Below, piece by piece: positions 1 to 10,446 of a stretch of DNA of 31,050 nt; positions within the stretch are counted from its first letter, which is position 1, and every line of letters starts with the position of its first letter. The position numbers and the translations under genes are program-made. Source of the DNA: Vitrella brassicaformis (taxonomy: Eukaryota; Sar; Vitrellaceae); assembly GCA_001179505.1 (NCBI GenBank), contig CDMY01000684.1, positions 1-31,050 of the forward strand, given 5' to 3'. The notes beneath the pieces were generated by a model. It made no database searches, had not been told where the DNA came from, and worked only from the letters and a program-made list of their open reading frames with translations.

Positions 1-3000
1 GGTTTGTGCTTAGCTTGCAGACATGTCTTTCTATTTCGTGCATCTTCGGTGAGCGTTGGCAGCTCTCGTGCGTGTCTTGCTTGGCGGGCTGGCCATGCCC
101 ATGATGGACTCGTGCGTTGCGTGCCTTGCGTAAAGGCTTGTACGGCAGAGATTGATCCTTCTGACCACGGTGTGTGTTCGGCACACAGCAACTTCAACAC
201 CTTGATGACCCCAGAGGCGGCAACGCTCCGGAGCTCATCATGCTTGAGGCCCCGGTGCCCATCGACTTCGCAAGCGGCCCTTATCTGCGTCTCGATGACC
301 TCTCGCAAGTCAACGAGTCCATTGCAACGAGGCCAAGGCTGGCCGGCCACTCGCCCGTCTACGCCACACCTGAGCTTATCAACGCCATAACGGACTGTGA
401 GGAAGCTGGCGTGCGAGAGGACTACCCCATCGGCGTCAGCCGAAGGAGCATTGTGATGGTGAAGAGCAACGAAACCTCCATCGACCACAAAGAAGCCCCC
501 AGCGACCACAGGCGGCACTGGTTGGTGCAGCTGCCGAGATACCCCTCGTCTCTCTTCGAGCTCCGCTGGCTCTTGAGTGAGCAACGAGTGTATCCTTCCG
601 CCGAATCTCAGGAACACATGAGGCAGGCATCCGATCTCCGGAGGGCGGCGGCCGAAGAGAAAGACGATGCACTGTCATCCTTGTGGGCCAGGCTGAAGGG
701 GTCTCCTTCCGTGGCGAGAATCAAGGAGTGGCTCGCCATCTTGCCCGATGACGACTACGACGGTCTATCCAGCCAGCTGAGAGGCAACATCAAGCAGTTT
801 GAGGGGTGGAGAAGAAGGCTTGTCAACTCGGTTTTCGCATTTGCTCGAAAAAAGGTCGATCTCCCTCTTCTAAGCGAAGTACCAGGGATGAAGGAACATC
901 TCGATCGGGCCCTGAGAGAATGGCAGAAGAATACGATGGAATCCGTGAAGTCTGTGGCCGAGAAAGCCATGAAAACCACCGACAGTTCAGAGGAAGCGCT
1001 GGCGTCGTTAACGCACTCCCTGCAGCACTGGGAGAGACTCTTTCTGCCGCCCTCCCTGGCGGACAACAGCCTCGATGAGGTGTTGCTTTCGATCGACAGA
1101 ATGCGGCGTGCAGCGAACATCAGACTCTCCCACGTGCTGGCGGAGACATTTGTCATATGGAGGAGACAGGGCCTCTTCGGCAAAAAGACGAGACAGCCGG
1201 CTGATGATGCGAAAGAGCAGCTGATCGGGCTGGTTGTGACACTGCCGGACATTTCCTTGCCACATATGAAGGACCTGCCCGCTTTGACTACAGCTGTCTC
1301 CTCTAAGCTACAACAAGACACATCGGAACGGACCGCGGGCATCTATAAGGTCCTTGAAGGCATTCTGAGGGAGGGAGACATGCCAGCAGCAGTCAAGACC
1401 GCCATAATGGAGAGCATCAGTGGTATCCTCGCTCATTCAGAGAAAGACCAGCAGCACGCTCTTGCCATCCCTGCACACTTGGGGCTCCATCAGCTTCAGG
1501 GCTTCCTGTCCTACAAAGTCGACGAGTGGTCCGCGATGCTCGAGACAGAGATATCACGGTCGATGGACGAATGGCAAAAGATGGTCCTGCAGCTGACGGA
1601 GAAGCACCTCCTCTGGGCCAAAAATGTCGTCAGGGACACCTTTGGGTGGATCGAAGTGCATCAGGCGACGGCAAGCCCAGCAGATCAACCGATGGTGTTG
1701 GCGTATGCCTTGCAGACGGGCGACGGGGCCTTGTTCGGCGAGTGGCGGCTCACTGTTTCGGGAGATTACAGGACCACAACAGCGCGCATCGTTCCAATGT
1801 TTGGATCAAACTCTATCGTTGACACCATAATGACCGACACATTTGGTGAGGGGACCAGACGCACTACGGAAGAGCGCCCTGTAAGACACTAAACGCCGTT
1901 ATGTGTGTGCTCTGTCAGCGCAGTGGGCCTTTGCTAATACGGACACTTTGGTGCAGCTGATGAAGGCGATGGCGCAGACAATGGGCAGCCATGTGTCTGT
2001 TGCTGCTTCACTTCTCAGCAAATACGACAGCGTATACCGCGAAGTCAAGGGACACCTCAGTAAGAAAGTCGTGTGCGCAGAATATTGAAAAATATTAAGT
2101 GTCTGTGTGTGTATTCAGTGGATGTGCTGGGTGACCTCCAGGAGGGCTCAGAGACGATTAGTGAGGCCTTCGAGACGCCTGCCTTCTCCTATCGGCCGCC
2201 CCTCTGGCTTCGCGCCTCCATCCTCGCGTCATTCGCCACAGTCGCCGTCATTGTCTTTGTCTTCATTTTCTTGTGGAACCAGAGAAGATCATAGCCGGGG
2301 GCTGGTGAGCTTGCTGTTTCCCCATCAGCTACGGTCGGCATCATCGCCTTTGTGTCTCGGATATGGCGGGAGCTGACCGAACGGTTGGGTGGCGGCAAGA
2401 CTGTTCGAGACACTGAGCCGCCGAAGGAGGGCGCGTGGGCGCGTCGTGATGTGTGGTTTTCTTCGACATCACCTCGAGCAAGATCAAATCTCGATTGATC
2501 CCTGCGGTGGTCATGGCGTCGCTGTTCGACCTCCTGATGCAGTTGTTCGCCGTCTACATCCAGGCTCGCCCCAACCCCCTGGTTGTCTACTTCCACATCT
2601 GCCTGTTCGCCTCGCTGCTGATGCTCTTCCTGATCATCTACATTGGCAACAACATCTTCATCAACAAATTCTTTCTCCTTATCCCACTGCCCTTTGTGGT
2701 GCTGCTGTTGGTGGCAAGGTTGCTGGTAGCTGTGGCGGACGCGCCGGACCTCATGTTTGTCGGCGGCGTCATGCGGTGGTTCGGCGACGTGGCGATTGGG
2801 TGGTTCGAGAGCTTTGACGCCTTTGTGGGGTGGTTCGAGAGCCTTTTCGTGCCGGGGGGTCATGAGTTGAGTATCCGTCTCAGAGCCACAAGCTCCTTCA
2901 TGACTTACAGAGGTAAGGATGTAGAAAGAGCATTTCGCGGTGGTAGTGCATCATTTTGTTGCCTCTGGTTGATCATGCTTCCTGGCCGACTTTGGGCAGC

Positions 3001-5708
3001 TCTGCTTCTTGTTCCTTCTACTGTTCGTTTTGCTCTACGTCGTCTTCCTTCAAGCACCATCCTGTTGGTTCCGCAATGCCATCAACAGTGAGAGCCGCAG
3101 CTACACCGAGAAGCGGATTCAGAAGCCCGTCCTCGAGCCACAGCCAGAACCGTCCTCACCACTGGCCTTCCTGCAGAGGATGAAAAGACGAAAAGTGCCG
3201 CCGGGGGCAGACCAGCAGCAGCCTCAAGGCGAGAGCGTCGAGAAGCGAGAGGCAGAGGACGCTCCCGTGGCTGCCGAAGCTGCTACCGCATCTTCCCCTG
3301 CTGTTGACGGCAAGGGCCATTCTGCGACATCTTCCCCACACGGGGCATCGATCGGCGTTGCCCGAGTGCGTCAGCAGCCGGCTAGGGAGAGAGACGTGGA
3401 GCAGTGGAGCAGGGGAAGACGACGGGTGCTGGCCCCTAAGCTGCCCATATTTCTCTCGACCCTCATTATGATCGCCTACACTTTCTGCGGACTGGAGCTG
3501 CTCAAGAGAGCACTACGTAGCCCAAAAAACAAGCCACATATGGCATTATCCACCCGTGTCCTTGTTCTTTGTGTCAGAGATGAGTTTGAATGTGGAGCGA
3601 TTGTATGTGGGCTCGATGGCCATGGCAGATCAGGCAGAGGCGTGGGCATCCGTGCATGTCAAGCAGACCAAATGGCGTGCCCTCTTTGAAGCCTTGCCGA
3701 GCTACGATTCCGCGAGTGATGACAAAGACAACCGCTACTTTGCCGAGAAGCTGGCTTACGCGAGACACGACATGTTGAACAACAAAGTGCGCCTGATGGA
3801 CCTGAGCGCATCGCTCTCCCTCGCAAGAATCCTCGGCCCCAAGACGGAGCGCGACCTTCTCAAGCAGGCTGCCACCGACTCACAGCATCGGACCTCCACC
3901 GATGCTTCACTGGCCTCTTTTCGGTGCCACTCACCCCGGCATCCCCTATCGACAGCACCGTGCCGGAACTCACCGGTCCCTTGCCAGGAGAGTCTCGTGA
4001 GGTGTTGACGCAGGAGCAGCAGTCCTCTTTGGTGGACTTCCTGCGGAATTTCAACATGCAGCGGCTCGAGGACGTGGAGGAGACGGCAACGCGGCTTTTT
4101 AAGGGGCTTGCAGCCGTGAAGCTGCCCACTGCATTCAGTTCGGCCATCGGGGACTGTCTGATCGGAGACCAGAAGACGCGGCTTATGTCTCCCACCGCCC
4201 TTGCGGCCCCCGTCGACCAGTCGGAGCAGCTGCAAGACAGCAAGGCGCTGGAACACTTCTCGCTGTTCCTTCAAGACGGCTCTCCAGAACAGTTTTCCTC
4301 TGTCGCCCGCACTCTTTCAGCCGTCCACAAGCTGAAAGACCCAGCACTCGGCCAGAAGGACGAGAAGGTGCTCAAGAAAGCCGCGAAGCAGAAGGCAAAG
4401 CAACAGCAGGATGCGGTGTCCTACCTGTTGCGCAGCGCATTGCCGGAGGGGCTGAGAGGGCTTCTGTCCAGCTTCGGTGACGAGGCCATGAAAATCTCCT
4501 ATGCGTCGGTGTCGCTCGATTGCCGGCTGGTGATTCGCATACTGCGGCTCGGGCTGCACCTATCGAACGTGGTTGCGACGCTGTGTGTGGTTCTCCTGTG
4601 CGTGCAAGTGACCCGTTCTCATAGCGAGATGCTGGTGAGGATTGCGCGAGGAGAGACGGTGTCACCATTTCGTTCGAACAGAGTGATCAGGAAGCTCTTT
4701 GGGAGCACCGCCTACGCGTCAGCCTCTTTCTTCGTGGGCATATTATAAGAGCAGGCACGCTGGAAGGAAGCAAGCCATATTCTCCCCTTTTGTCTTGTGT
4801 CCCTTGCTGATCTGTCAGGTACACTCTCACCATCCTTTCGTACTGGACAGTGCACATCATCATAGGCCTCATCTGCGCCGGGCTGAGCGTTGTCTATGCC
4901 GACACGACCCTCAGGCGGAGAGCGATCTCCGCTGTCTCCTACTACCTCATTTTCTTGGCTGTCGTTTTGGTCCTCAAGTACCTCTTCGTGGAGACACTGC
5001 TGCTGCGGTTCGTGCTGATGGACAAGAGCAACAGCATTCGGCGACCCCGCCTGTTTGCGGTCATGTATGTGGCGATCATCGTGGTCAACTTCGCTTATGG
5101 CCTGCTGATGGGGGTGATATCGATCATCGCTGGGATCTTCTTTGGAGTTATCCTGGTCTTTCAACCGGGCCACTCATTGTTCCCGAAGTCAGCGCGGAAC
5201 TGGTGAGACATTCGTGTCTGAGACATCACAGGAGAGGGTGTCTGCTAATGGTCATTCTCTGCCCTCCATATGTGTGTGTGTGTGTGTGTGGATCTGTACT
5301 GAACGAAAATCAGGGACCCAGCATACGTTTCCTTCCTAGTACGAGGCGGACAACAGAGAGGCATCAACAGAAAGGCATCATTGTGTCTCTTCCGTATCCT
5401 TTCGTCAGGGCGCGTTGTATCTCGCCCACGAGGAGTTCAACCCAATCGCCCGCACGGCAGTGACCTTGCTGTCGGCCGAAGGCAAGAGACGTCATACGAT
5501 TCCTCCCGAGGACGAGCAAAGAGTGGCAGCTCACCGGCGAGCCAGGAATCGGTGGCATCTTGCACTGACCCTGGTAAACAACCCTTCTCTCTGTCAGAGC
5601 AAAGCATACGCTCTGTTGAGAAGAAACGATGCTTCAAATGCGAGACAGAGAGCCTCAGGGCAGACGGATGCCGGGACCCAAGGGAGCGACGGGACGGAGG
5701 CGGTGTGA
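1..5708 (+). CDS. STRA6-like polytopic membrane protein, 5'-partial, multi-exon
   Basis: I assign this tentatively to the STRA6 (retinol/RBP receptor) family of integral-membrane transporters. The best evidence is the end: the last segments (4820-5202) hold three hydrophobic spans and an F-Q-P-G-H-S-L-F-P stretch. The last exon (5409-5708) has R-W-H-L-A-L-T-L-V-N-N-P-S-L, like the R-W-x-L-x-x-T-L-x-x-N-P-x-L C-terminal motif I know from STRA6. Exons visible: 189-1845 (about 550 soluble, helical residues), 1919-2059, 2119 to about 2272 (first span, V-A-V-I-V-F-V-F-I-F), about 2453-2912 (three or four spans), 3000-3516, 3578 to about 3880, about 3880-4733, 4820-5202, 5409-5708. A possible short exon at 21-48 suggests the gene starts upstream. 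Junctions 1845/1919, 2059/2119 and 3516/3578 are in phase; others are not (see findings). The long N-terminal region is not typical of animal STRA6. The multi-span membrane gene is clear; the family name is less sure. Confidence 0.6.
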
Positions 5709-5826
5709 GTGCTGCACTGCATGTAATGTGTGGAGACGTGAGATCATCCTGCAATCATCATGATCATGTCTGGTGCCCTTACTTTCTCTAACCGTGCCGG
5801 CGCTATAAGACACGCACAATGAAGGT

Positions 5827-5899
5827 CCATTGCTGGCAATGGACCCCCATTGCCGTCGGTGCCTTCCATTGCTGGCAATAAATGGCTATTGCTGGCAAT
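5827..5899. repeat. Three copies of the near-palindrome ATTGCTGGCAAT
   Basis: Exact copies lie at 5829-5840, 5868-5879 and 5888-5899. The first is flanked to give the hairpin CCATTG-CTGG-CAATGG (5827-5842). A diverged copy, ATTGCC at 5849-5854, can pair with the GGCAAT on either side (5835-5840 or 5874-5879), so alternative stems compete. A partial copy, ATTGCTGA, follows near 5908. The role is unknown; it could be part of a 3'UTR or a protein-binding cluster. Confidence 0.85.
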
Positions 5900-6069
5900 C
5901 GAGATTCATTGCTGATTGACTCATAGAATGTCCCTGTCACCGTCATGTCACCGCACACAACAATCAACAAATGTCCATTCACTCAAGCACATGAACACAT
6001 ATGAACACATCACATCCATCCACAGTGTGTGTGATTCCACACACAGGCAGACACCACCACCACCCCGTC

Positions 6070-6125
6070 CGTCCATCCATCCATCCATCCATCCATCCAT
6101 CCATCCATCCATCCATCCATCCATC
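6070..6125. repeat. (CATC)n microsatellite
   Basis: About 13 tandem CATC units lie in the upstream region of the small mitochondrial-type gene. No coding role is apparent. Confidence 0.95.
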
Positions 6126-6231
6126 AGTGTTTTTGGTAATCACCCAATGTGTTCGACGACCGATCGGCCATCCGATCGGCACATCATGTAGGGTTTGGGG
6201 TCAAGGGTTTGCTCCAGGACCCAGGGCACCA

Positions 6232-6786
6232 ATGCGGCTGCGGTGCACGAACCGCGCCATGGCCAGCAAGGCCTGCTCATCCCTCTTGACGCGCACAACC
6301 ACTGTCGCCTCGCCCCGTCCCCTCTTCGCGCCACTCGCCGCATCCGTGCGTCGCTTCGGCGCGGGCGGTCCCCCGATGAAGGTGGTCGACAAGCCGCTGG
6401 GCTACTACCCGAAGGAGGAGTATCACTCCCCCAACCCCGGTCCGCTCAGCCCGGTGGAGATGGAGTACAACCTGATGGGCAACCGTCTGAACGGCCTCAA
6501 CTCGCCCAAGATGGTGTACCGCACTGGCCCGAACATGGACAACGACAAGTGGGGCGTGCGAGAGGACAACTGGCTCAGCGTGGGCAGCCACCCATACGGC
6601 GGGTGGATCATTTTCTGGGGCGGGTCGGCCTTCACGTTGATTTGTGTGGTGCTGTACAACCTCAACGTGCTCCACTGGTGGAAGTCGTCGACCCCCTGGT
6701 CGGGCGGAGGAGGTCGACCGTGGGGCAGAGGATACCCGTGGGGCACATTCCCGGCCTGGCGACCGGGCGTCATGAAGGGATACTGA
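6232..6786 (+). CDS. Probable mitochondrial single-pass membrane protein, unknown family
   Basis: This is a single-exon frame of 184 residues from the ATG at 6232 to TGA. I chose this ATG because the frame upstream translates the CATC microsatellite. The first 40 or so residues are rich in R, A, S and T and nearly free of acidic residues (M-R-L-R-C-T-N-R ... V-R-R-F-G-A-G-G), which fits a mitochondrial targeting presequence. A hydrophilic middle with many P, N, G and Y residues follows. Next comes one membrane span around residues 124-144 (I-I-F-W-G-G-S-A-F-T-L-I-C-V-V-L-Y), then a W/G/P-rich tail (G-G-G-G-R-P-W-G-R-G). The size and build suit an accessory subunit of a respiratory complex or ATP synthase, but I recognise no family and that role is a guess. 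It is the only intron-free gene in the window. Confidence 0.8.
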   Translation: MRLRCTNRAMASKACSSLLTRTTTVASPRPLFAPLAASVRRFGAGGPPMKVVDKPLGYYPKEEYHSPNPGPLSPVEMEYNLMGNRLNGLNSPKMVYRTGPNMDNDKWGVREDNWLSVGSHPYGGWIIFWGGSAFTLICVVLYNLNVLHWWKSSTPWSGGGGRPWGRGYPWGTFPAWRPGVMKGY

Positions 6787-7213
6787 TCTGTCTGTCTGTC
6801 TGTCTGTGCGGGCAGGGAGGGAGGGAGGGAGGGGCGGTGTATCTATCGGTTTGCGCTTGGTCTGTGATGTGGTGTGGTGTGGTGCTGCTACGCTACTGGC
6901 TGTGTGTGAGGTAGTCTGGTGGCGTATCTTCGCGTGAGTGGTCAGGTCACCCGTGAGTTCATTTCTTCGGTGGGCCACTCACTGCGTTGGCTTCGCACGG
7001 CGCTCTCCTCCAAGTGCCGTGTGGAACCGTCGCAGTCGCCAGCCGGAAGAGATGGAACACAGGGATCACATGCACACACACACACACGGCTCTGAGCGAG
7101 TAGCGAATCGACTTGGGTCGTCTTGGTTGTTGTATGTGCTGCAACATACTTGATGGTCTGCCTGCGATTGCTCTCGCATTCGTGTGCTTCTCGCTTTACT
7201 TGGCGTAGCATCG

Positions 7214-7265
7214 GATGACGTCGTTGGCTGTGGGGATCTGAGCCCGACAGCTGATGACGTCGATC
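7214..7265. repeat. Long inverted repeat (hairpin), arms 7217-7231 and 7247-7261
   Basis: Positions 7217-7231 pair with 7247-7261 over 15 consecutive base pairs, three of them G-T wobbles. After one G-G mismatch, GGG at 7233-7235 pairs with CCC at 7243-7245, leaving a 7-nt loop. Below the stem, GAT at 7214-7216 pairs with ATC at 7263-7265 across a one-base bulge. It contains no simple-sequence repeat. The GATGACGTCG sequence occurs in both arms. No protein is encoded. Confidence 0.85.
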
Positions 7266-7340
7266 GCTGCAGCGCCACGTGAGGCCGGAACACTCAGATT
7301 GAATGGATGACTTGGGCAAGTTTTTTCATCAGCGGAGGAG

Positions 7341-7378
7341 TGGGTGGTGGGTGGGTGGGGTGGGGTGGGGTGGGTGGT
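7341..7378 (+). repeat. G-rich GGGTGG/GGGGT tract, potential G-quadruplex
   Basis: At least six runs of three or four G separated by one or two bases (TGGGTGGTGGGTGGGTGGGG and onward). The spacing meets the usual G-quadruplex rule on the plus strand. Confidence 0.8.
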
Positions 7379-8261
7379 GTACCATGATCGGCATGATCGG
7401 CTGTGTCTGTCTGTGTGGCTGGGCTGCATCAGTGCGGTGCAGCAAGCGATGAATCAGAGACACACCACACCTGTGTGTGCGCTAGTAGTGAGTGTGTGTG
7501 GACTCACTCTATGCGAGAAGCGTAAGGGAGCATTTGAATTAGCATATATATGCCACCATGGATGTATCGATATATGTACGGGAGGTCTCTCACCCTTTCT
7601 CAACCAGCCATATACACCCACACAGACACAGACGCATACACACACCGCACACAGCACACAGCACAGACGTCCCTCCACCCACCCCCTTAGTTAGATCAAT
7701 CAAAACACGCACACGCCACTCCATTCCATGATTGGCATGCTCGTAATCACAGCACGCCAACATTGTGCACATCGCCTCTCAAAGAAAACCGCAGGGAGGC
7801 GGGCAGCGAGCGACAGACAGACAGACATGGTGATATATAAAGGAACGGAACGTTTCAACACATCCATCCATTCGCCAGCTTCCATGTAGGTCTGGATGGA
7901 TGGATGAATGGATGGATGAGCGAGTGGTGAGTGTGTGTGTGTGTGTGTGGGTGGCCCGCCTCAAAAATACGACTGTATGCAATCGACTGACCACACAATG
8001 TTGTCTCACCATCCCTGTCAACCAGAAGAGGTGACGCCACACCACACCGCTCAAGCACACCACAGGCAGACAGACACAAACTCACTCAGAAACCTTCCAA
8101 CCTGCCTCCATCCACGCCACGCACGTCAAATGAACACAAGCACGCACACGCCACCTTCGTTGAATCAATCAATCACTGAGGGAAATGGACATATACAATA
8201 CAGAGAGAGAGAGGATGTAGGCAGACAGAAGGATGGGAGAGCATTGCTGGCAAGACGGCCT

Positions 8262-8300
8262 TGGGGGGGAGAGGGAGGAGGGAGGGGGGAGGGGGGGAGG
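8262..8300 (+). repeat. G-rich (GGGAG)n tract beside the DHHC stop codon
   Basis: A purine tract with many runs of three or more G, lying 17 bases downstream of the DHHC stop in that gene's direction. It is C-rich in the DHHC transcript, so it would fall in the 3'UTR or at the transcript end. Confidence 0.8.
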
Positions 8301-8316
8301 TCAGCTGAGTGATCGA

Positions 8317-8755
8317 TCACCCGCCGGCCCCGTGCTGCTCCTCGTCTTCGTCCACCACTCGAGTGTAGTGCACGCGCCAACGCACACCATCACCTGCACA
8401 CACACACAGAGGGAGGGAGATGGAGAGGGAGAGAGTGAGTGTGCGGGCGGGCTCCTGTTGTCTGTCTCTCTGTGTGCGAGTGTGTGTGTGTTCGCGTGCC
8501 GTGTCAGTCACCGACCCACCTCACCTGATGGTCGCGATATTGTTGTGTGGAAGGGGAGCATCCACCCCAGGATGTGGGAACCAAACACCTACACAACACA
8601 CGCACCTCGTCGCATCTCATCTCGTATGTGGTCCATTCCATCAGTGTGTGTGTTGCAGGTAGGTACCTGTTCCCAGTTCCGCCTTGAGCCGATGTCGTAC
8701 TTGGACCTCTGCGACGCGTCACGCTCCAAGTTCTCAATCGTCGTGTAGTTCTGAC

Positions 8756-8789
<34 letters not shown>

Positions 8790-8929
8790 TAAACACACAC
8801 GGGAGCATGGCTGACTTGACTGACCTCGAGGACCAGCCTGACGTGGAATTTGATGAAGTTGGTCAGCGCGAACAACAAGACAATCGACAGCATCGCAGAC
8901 TGACAAACATCCACACAGACGGAGGGGGA

Positions 8930-8971
<42 letters not shown>

Positions 8972-9687
8972 GGGAGAGAGAGAGAGAGGGAGGGAGAGAG
9001 AGCAGGCGTGTGTCGGTCTGGTCTGGTCTGGTCTGTGTGTCCTGCCTGCCTGTGTGTGGCAGGCATCATCCCACTACTCACTACTCACTCACTCACCACG
9101 AGGACACAGACGTCCCATATTTCGATGAACCTGATGGGCTGCTGCATCTTGATCAGGAACAGCACCCGCAGCACGATCCACGCTATCCTGCACACACACC
9201 CAGACAGACAGACAGACGCACCCATGTCATCCCATGCATGTGTGTGGGATGGGATGATCTCATAGATGCCCACCCACCCTACTCACCCTGTGCTGGTGGT
9301 GACGAGTAGGCAGATGTAGACGTAGAAGAGGAGCTGCATGAAGAACTTGCGGTTGTAGAAACCCACGCAGTTGTTGATCCATGGGCAGTGGTGGTCCATG
9401 TTCAACACACTGAATGAATGAGATGAATGAACTCACCGACAGATAGACCATCAAGCAAAGCAGCCACACTCCCTCCCTCCCTGTCTGTCTGTCTGTCTGT
9501 CTGTGTGTGTGTGTGGTGCCTGCGACCGCCGTACGTACCATCTGTTGCAGATGGAGCAGTGGTGGGTGCGGTCAGGTTTCCACACGTTGCACATCTTGCA
9601 GTACCGCCGCCTCTTGGTCTCGTCACCCATGTAGAACCCCCAGTTGGGCGGCACCACACCCGGATCTGTCATGACAGACTGAATGAA

Positions 9688-9720
<33 letters not shown>

Positions 9721-10131
9721 CGCACCCATCCATCCATCAGCCCGTCGGCCCAGCAATGTGTGTGTGTGTGTGTGTGTGTGAGAGGTGTTGTGCCTGCCTG
9801 GCAGAATGCGAGGAGCATGAGTAGGAAGAAGCCGTGGAAGACCAAGAGGAGGGTGATGCCCCAGGCCGTCCTGAACCATTGAGGCATGATGCAAAACATA
9901 AACACGAAATACTCAAACACTGCACCAATGCAATGCAATCAATGCAAGGCACACACGCACACAGCAAACCCATACACACAGAGAGAGAGAGAGGGAGAGA
10001 TCATCATCATCGCCTCTGTCTGTTGCCTGTCTGTCTGTCATTCTGGTACTACCGATGAGTGCGACGACCATCATAATGAAATGGATCCCGCTCTTGCGGG
10101 AGGTCGTGTTGCATGGCCGTAACCGCTGCAT
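8317..10131 (-). CDS. DHHC-type zinc-finger protein S-acyltransferase (palmitoyltransferase)
   Basis: A membrane enzyme that transfers palmitate to cysteines of target proteins. Nine exons (10131-10053, 9919-9798, 9678-9539, 9409-9287, 9187-9097, 8899-8825, 8750-8667, 8588-8525, 8393-8317) join in phase to 284 residues. Two membrane spans (about 15-37 and 44-66) precede the cysteine-rich domain. This has T-D-P-G (71-74), C94, C97, H107, C108, C111 and C114, then D-H-H-C at 119-122 followed by P-W-I-N-N-C-V-G; C122 is the expected acyl-accepting cysteine. Two more spans follow (roughly 139-165 and 178-200). Then comes the family TTxE motif as T-T-I-E at 213-216, and N-W-x-Q-V-F-G. Intron 2 appears to use a GC donor. 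The DHHC core is itself split by intron 3 (TG|T of C114). Residue ATG 10131 is the first M in a good context; upstream sequence also stays open for seven codons. The family is certain; the substrate is unknown. Confidence 0.97.
8926..9003. repeat. (GA)n microsatellite inside a DHHC intron
   Basis: About 75 bp of GA/GGGA repeats fill much of the fifth intron of the DHHC gene. In the sense direction it is a (TC)n pyrimidine tract just upstream of the acceptor, so it may serve as the polypyrimidine tract. Confidence 0.9.
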
Positions 10132-10446
10132 CTTCACAAACACGCCCAGCACACGGCACGGCCGAAGAGCCCGCCTCCGGGACCTGCCTCACGCCAAGAC
10201 TCCTGCAGAAGGCCGATCCTCCCCTCTAGCTGGCTGCAGGGCCCACGGCGGTGTTGCCCAGCTGCAGAAAGGGTTTTTTTTGCTCTCCTTTGTCTGGTGT
10301 CAGTTGCGAGCTGAAAGGCGATCTTGCAGAGAGAGACCGTGGAGGCGGGATCCTGAGAACGGCTGGACTCCCCGGCGAGCACTGGTACCGCCTCCTTGCA
10401 CCGAAACCATTGCAAGCTCGAGGAAACTCTTTCGACTGTCGGACAA
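10132..10446. promoter_or_regulatory. Head-to-head intergenic region, probable bidirectional promoter
   Basis: 315 bp separate the DHHC start (minus) from the start of the large plus-strand gene. Unlike other gaps it is almost free of microsatellites; the only run is a T8 at about 10272. I see no TATA box. The promoter role is inferred from the divergent layout only. Confidence 0.4.

Larger units (their letters stand above)
5709..6231. other. Intergenic region with ATTGCTGGCAAT repeats and a CATC microsatellite
   Basis: This 520-bp stretch separates two plus-strand genes. It shows three exact copies of the near-palindromic 12-mer ATTGCTGGCAAT and a (CATC)n run ending about 110 bp before the next start codon. 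No open frame here looks coding; those present translate the microsatellite. Confidence 0.7.
6787..8316. other. Tail-to-tail intergenic region, microsatellite-rich
   Basis: This lies between the convergent ends of the mitochondrial-type gene and the DHHC gene. It contains (TCTG)n and (GGGA)n runs just after the first stop, a GGGTGG-rich tract at 7341-7378, (AC)n and (GT)n runs, a TATATAAA at about 7833, and a G-rich tract at 8262-8300 abutting the DHHC stop. A long perfect-type hairpin sits at 7217-7261. Open frames here are short and made of repeats. Confidence 0.7.

Noticed and set aside
2189-2863. 224-codon minus-strand frame
   Set aside because: It is the antisense shadow of hydrophobic exons of the STRA6-like gene and is rich in H/Q/E as expected for that.
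6070-6125. CRISPR-like or other functional array
   Set aside because: A plain tetranucleotide microsatellite with no spacers.
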